Assembly (NCBI RefSeq): GCF_030410045.1
Contig: NZ_JAUFRA010000007.1
Location: 234,365 to 298,364, forward strand
DNA: 64,000 nucleotides
Origin: Marivivens donghaensis
GTDB lineage: Bacteria > Pseudomonadota > Alphaproteobacteria > Rhodobacterales > Rhodobacteraceae
Reading direction: 5' to 3'
The notes below the pieces were generated by a model, which worked only from the letters and a program-made list of their open reading frames with translations, had not been told where the DNA came from and did not search any database. Position numbers and translations under genes: made by a program. This document shows, piece after piece, positions 61,577 through 64,000 of this stretch (position 1 is the first letter of the stretch; every line of letters starts with the position of its first letter).

Positions 61577-62477
61577 CTGAGGGCGCTTCCGTGGTTTCGG
61601 GCGATGCCGCTTCTGCGGCATTAGGGGCCAAAAGATTGCCTGGGTCGTCGATGCGTTCCCGTGGCTGGCTGCGCAGCACACGCAGGAATTCGAGCCGTTC
61701 GTAGTCCGCCGATAGACGCACCCGAAGTCGGTTATCGGTGCCGAGGGCAACTTGACCAATCAGCAGGTCGGCAGGGAATACGCCGCCATCCCCAGAGGAA
61801 ACGACGCGATCGCCGGGGCGAACTTGATCTGGGGCCTCAAGGAATTCGATGGGCGGGTTACGGGTGTTGTCGCCCATCAGGATCGCCCGCTGACCAGAGC
61901 CTTGGATGATGATCGGAACGCGGCTTGATGTATCGGTCAGCAACAGGACGCGCGAGGTTTCTTGACCCACACCAGAGATGCGGCCAACGAGCCCGATCCC
62001 ATCCATCACGGCCCAACCGTCGGTGATCCCGTCCCGCGCCCCGACGTTCAAAAGTACGGACTGTCTGAACGGCGAACCGCTGTCCGCTAATACGATACCC
62101 GTGATGTAAGTTAGCTGCGGGTCGAGTTGGACGTTGTTCAAATCCAACAGCTTTGCGTTCTCTTGTTCAAGCTGCAGCGCCGCTTCGCGCCATGCTTTCA
62201 TCTGCTGCAGTTCGCGCCGCAAATCTGCGTTCTGTTCAACAAGACGTTGATAGGATTGGAAATCAGATATGATGCGGGTCAACCCAGTGACGGGGGTCAT
62301 CACCCAATCCATCGGAGGAATAACACGGTCAAGCACGGCAGAGCGGAACCGCTCAACGCGCGGACTATCAATCCGCCATACCAAAAAGATCGCGAGGAAA
62401 AGGATAACCAGCACGGCCACCAACAGCCGCCGAAGCGGAGCTGAATAGGTATCTTCGCGCTGGTTCTCCCGTGCCAC
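61569..62477 (-). CDS. mreC: Rod-shape-determining protein MreC
   Basis: 302 residues. One N-terminal membrane helix (LLVAVLVILFLAIFLVW), a coiled coil at about 70-110 (LVEQNADLRRELQQMKAWRE), then the double beta-barrel domain with GARDGITDGWAVMDGIGLVG and PGDRVVSSGDGGVFPADLLIG. The C-terminus is a short Ala/Pro/Glu-rich tail. It bridges MreB and PBP2. Three bases separate it from mreB. Confidence 0.95.
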   Translation of the reverse strand: MARENQREDTYSAPLRRLLVAVLVILFLAIFLVWRIDSPRVERFRSAVLDRVIPPMDWVMTPVTGLTRIISDFQSYQRLVEQNADLRRELQQMKAWREAALQLEQENAKLLDLNNVQLDPQLTYITGIVLADSGSPFRQSVLLNVGARDGITDGWAVMDGIGLVGRISGVGQETSRVLLLTDTSSRVPIIIQGSGQRAILMGDNTRNPPIEFLEAPDQVRPGDRVVSSGDGGVFPADLLIGQVALGTDNRLRVRLSADYERLEFLRVLRSQPRERIDDPGNLLAPNAAEAASPETTEAPSDG

Positions 62478-62480
62478 GGC

Positions 62481-63518
62481 TTAGCTGTCGTAGTCGATCA
62501 CGTGGCGGAGTTGTTTTTCGTACTCCAGCGCCTTGCCGGTGCCCAAAGCCACGCAGTTCAGCGATTCATCTGCGACCGAAATGGCCAGACCAGTTTGTTC
62601 GCGCAGAGCGAGGTCCAACTGACCCAACAGTGCGCCACCACCCGTGAGCATCACACCACGGTCCACAATATCTGCTGCCAGATCGGGCGGCGTTGCTTCG
62701 AGTGCGGTCATAACCGCTTCGGTGATTTGCTGAACGGGTTCAGCAAGAGCCTCAGCAACCTGCGCTTGGCTGATCTCGGTTTCTTTCGGAACGCCATTCA
62801 GCAGGTCACGACCGCGAATGTGCATAGAGGTTCCACGACCGTCGTCAGGCATACGTGCTGTGCCGATGGAGGTCTTAATGCGTTCAGCCGTCGCTTCACC
62901 TATCAAGAGGTTATGCTGGCGACGCAGGTAGTTGATGATCGCTTCGTCCATGCGGTCACCGCCGACACGTACTGAACGTGCGTAAACGATGTCACCCAAG
63001 GACAGAACCGCAACCTCGGTCGTGCCGCCGCCGATATCGACGACCATGTTACCAGTCGGATCGGTGATCGGCATGCCTGCACCAATAGCCGCTGCAATAG
63101 GTTCTGCGATCAGACCAGCGCGACGTGCGCCAGCAGAGAGAACCGATTGACGGATCGCGCGCTTCTCAACGGGTGTCGCCCCGTGAGGAACACAGACGAT
63201 GATCTTTGGCTTTGAGAAGGTCGTGCGCTTGTGAACTTTGCGGATGAAATGTTTGATCATTTCTTCTGCAGTGTCGAAGTCCGCGATAACACCATCGCGC
63301 ATCGGACGGATTGCTTCGATCGAACCAGGAGTACGGCCCAGCATCAGCTTTGCATCTTCGCCAACTGCGAGAACCTTCTTCACGCCGTCTTTGACGTGGT
63401 AGGCGACCACCGAAGGTTCCGACAGGACGATGCCCTTGCCTTTTACGTAAACAAGAGTGTTCGCCGTGCCGAGGTCAATGGCCATATCTGACGAAAACAA
63501 ACCTCCGAAACTAGCCAT
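62481..63518 (-). CDS. mreB: Actin-like rod-shape protein MreB
   Basis: 345 residues from MASFGGLFSSDMAIDLGTAN, the start chosen by family N-terminus. Actin-fold phosphate loops: DLGTANTLVYVKGKG, VVDIGGGTTEVAVLSLG, and MLTGGGALLGQLD. Forms membrane filaments that guide RodA-PBP2. First gene of mreB-mreC-mreD-mrdA-rodA-ghrA. The leader is long and a cataloguable promoter is not obvious. Confidence 0.98.
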   Translation of the reverse strand: MASFGGLFSSDMAIDLGTANTLVYVKGKGIVLSEPSVVAYHVKDGVKKVLAVGEDAKLMLGRTPGSIEAIRPMRDGVIADFDTAEEMIKHFIRKVHKRTTFSKPKIIVCVPHGATPVEKRAIRQSVLSAGARRAGLIAEPIAAAIGAGMPITDPTGNMVVDIGGGTTEVAVLSLGDIVYARSVRVGGDRMDEAIINYLRRQHNLLIGEATAERIKTSIGTARMPDDGRGTSMHIRGRDLLNGVPKETEISQAQVAEALAEPVQQITEAVMTALEATPPDLAADIVDRGVMLTGGGALLGQLDLALREQTGLAISVADESLNCVALGTGKALEYEKQLRHVIDYDS

Positions 63519-64000
63519 ATGCCGTCTTCCCGTAATTAAAATGCATGAAGCCAAGCGAGTCTCTGCAGGGCCGACCGCTTTATAGGGGCGAAGCGCTCTA
63601 TGCGAAAGAGGGTGTCCACCTCCCACAAGCGCGATTCTGCTTGCCTGAGACTCGGGTGGGGTAGGGCGATTCAGAGAGACGCCGAAATACAGAGTTCTGA
63701 GGGGGCATATATATAAAGTATAAGGGGACGGAAAATTGGGCCTGAAATTGGCGGGATTCGGGGCGTTTTTCCGGGCGAAGAGCGGCAGTCGAATAAAAGT
63801 GCTCGCCTAAGCGTCTTAAAAATAAGGGGCTTCGATAAAAATTACAAAGAAAGTGCGTTTTCTGTAAAAAACCGCTTGCGGCTTCTTAGTGATAACCTTA
63901 GAACCCCCTTCACCGGCGGCGCTGAGGCGCGGTTGGGGCGGACGGAACGGTCGGAAGGCTGGGAAGTTTGGAAAAAATTAGAGGTATTTCGGGCGAGGCG
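63519..64000. other. Gene-free region upstream of mreB
   Basis: 482 bases without a coding frame I can support. It must hold the mreB promoter (leftward). It also holds a rightward stable-RNA-type promoter near 63875 and a following GC-rich leader-like stretch. An AT-rich segment sits at 63707-63723. Confidence 0.6.
63875..63903 (+). promoter_or_regulatory. Probable rRNA-operon-type promoter
   Basis: CTTGCG (63875-63880), 17-base spacer, TTAGAA (63898-63903). Upstream (about 63835-63873) lie A- and T-tracts like an UP element. CTTG at -35 is typical for stable RNA in alphaproteobacteria. The downstream sequence is GC-rich and non-coding to the window end. The 16S gene itself is not visible. 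Confidence 0.5.

Noticed and set aside
63707..63723. ATATATATAAAG stretch as a replication origin element
   Set aside because: No DnaA boxes or iterons around it; AT-richness alone is not enough.

Overview
The window is a gene-dense stretch of a bacterial chromosome, almost all core housekeeping genes. Protein sequences, high G+C and gene order point to an alphaproteobacterium of the Rhodobacteraceae (Roseobacter/Rhodobacter group). Indicators are an RpoH-II type heat-shock sigma factor, a B12-dependent ribonucleotide reductase, xdhABC joined to a BMP-type ABC transporter, DUF1489, a short HisG with HisZ, and CTTG-type stable-RNA promoters. I see no insertion sequence, prophage, integrase, CRISPR array, toxin-antitoxin pair or recognisable defence locus.

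Layout, left to right. 0-6.6 kb: a partial LpoA-like lipoprotein (minus) diverges from rsmI-yraN-gshB and an alpha/beta hydrolase. These meet comM and a glutathione S-transferase gene coming from the right. 6.6-16.3 kb: cobC-cobU (minus) diverge from rpoH-chaN, followed by coaBC-dut-(membrane-anchored MoeB-like protein) and then an M3 peptidase with a DUF900 lipoprotein hydrolase. A CDF transporter and an SH3 protein face back. 17-20.8 kb: a D-2-hydroxyacid dehydrogenase, a PNPOx-like protein, panC-panB and a secreted four-EF-hand protein. 20.9-34 kb: nitrogen and one-carbon metabolism, with a dimethylglycine-dehydrogenase-like flavoenzyme, a DAO-family oxidase, and a seven-gene minus-strand unit xdhA-xdhB-xdhC-ATPase-permease-permease-BMP that couples purine oxidation to a nucleoside/purine-type importer.

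34-46 kb: dnaE, an unusual repeat-bearing lipoprotein, slyX, hisS-hisZ-hisG, DUF1489, nrdJ with a good tandem NrdR operator, and rsgA. 46-52 kb: deoC with a fused aldehyde dehydrogenase (deoxyribose breakdown), a YceI protein beside a cytochrome b561-YceI fusion, and tRNA-Gln(UUG). 52-57 kb: a capsule-export ATPase and polysaccharide co-polymerase without their permease, nhaA and an SseB-like protein. 57-63.5 kb: the cell-shape unit mreB-mreC-mreD-mrdA-rodA ending in a glyoxylate/hydroxypyruvate reductase gene. The last 480 bases hold no gene but carry a promoter that looks like that of an rRNA operon running out of the window.

Genes are very tightly packed. Many neighbours overlap by 1, 4 or 8 bases, and several convergent pairs share a stop-codon tetranucleotide. 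Where coding starts are given downstream of the longest possible open frame, they were chosen by conserved N-termini, ribosome-binding sites or the ATGA overlap with the preceding gene. The most informative regulatory signals are a RpoE-type promoter ahead of rpoH, the paired NrdR boxes ahead of nrdJ, and an intrinsic terminator that abuts the comM start codon. No wholly new system is evident; the most unusual items are the fusions and orphan modules listed in the findings.
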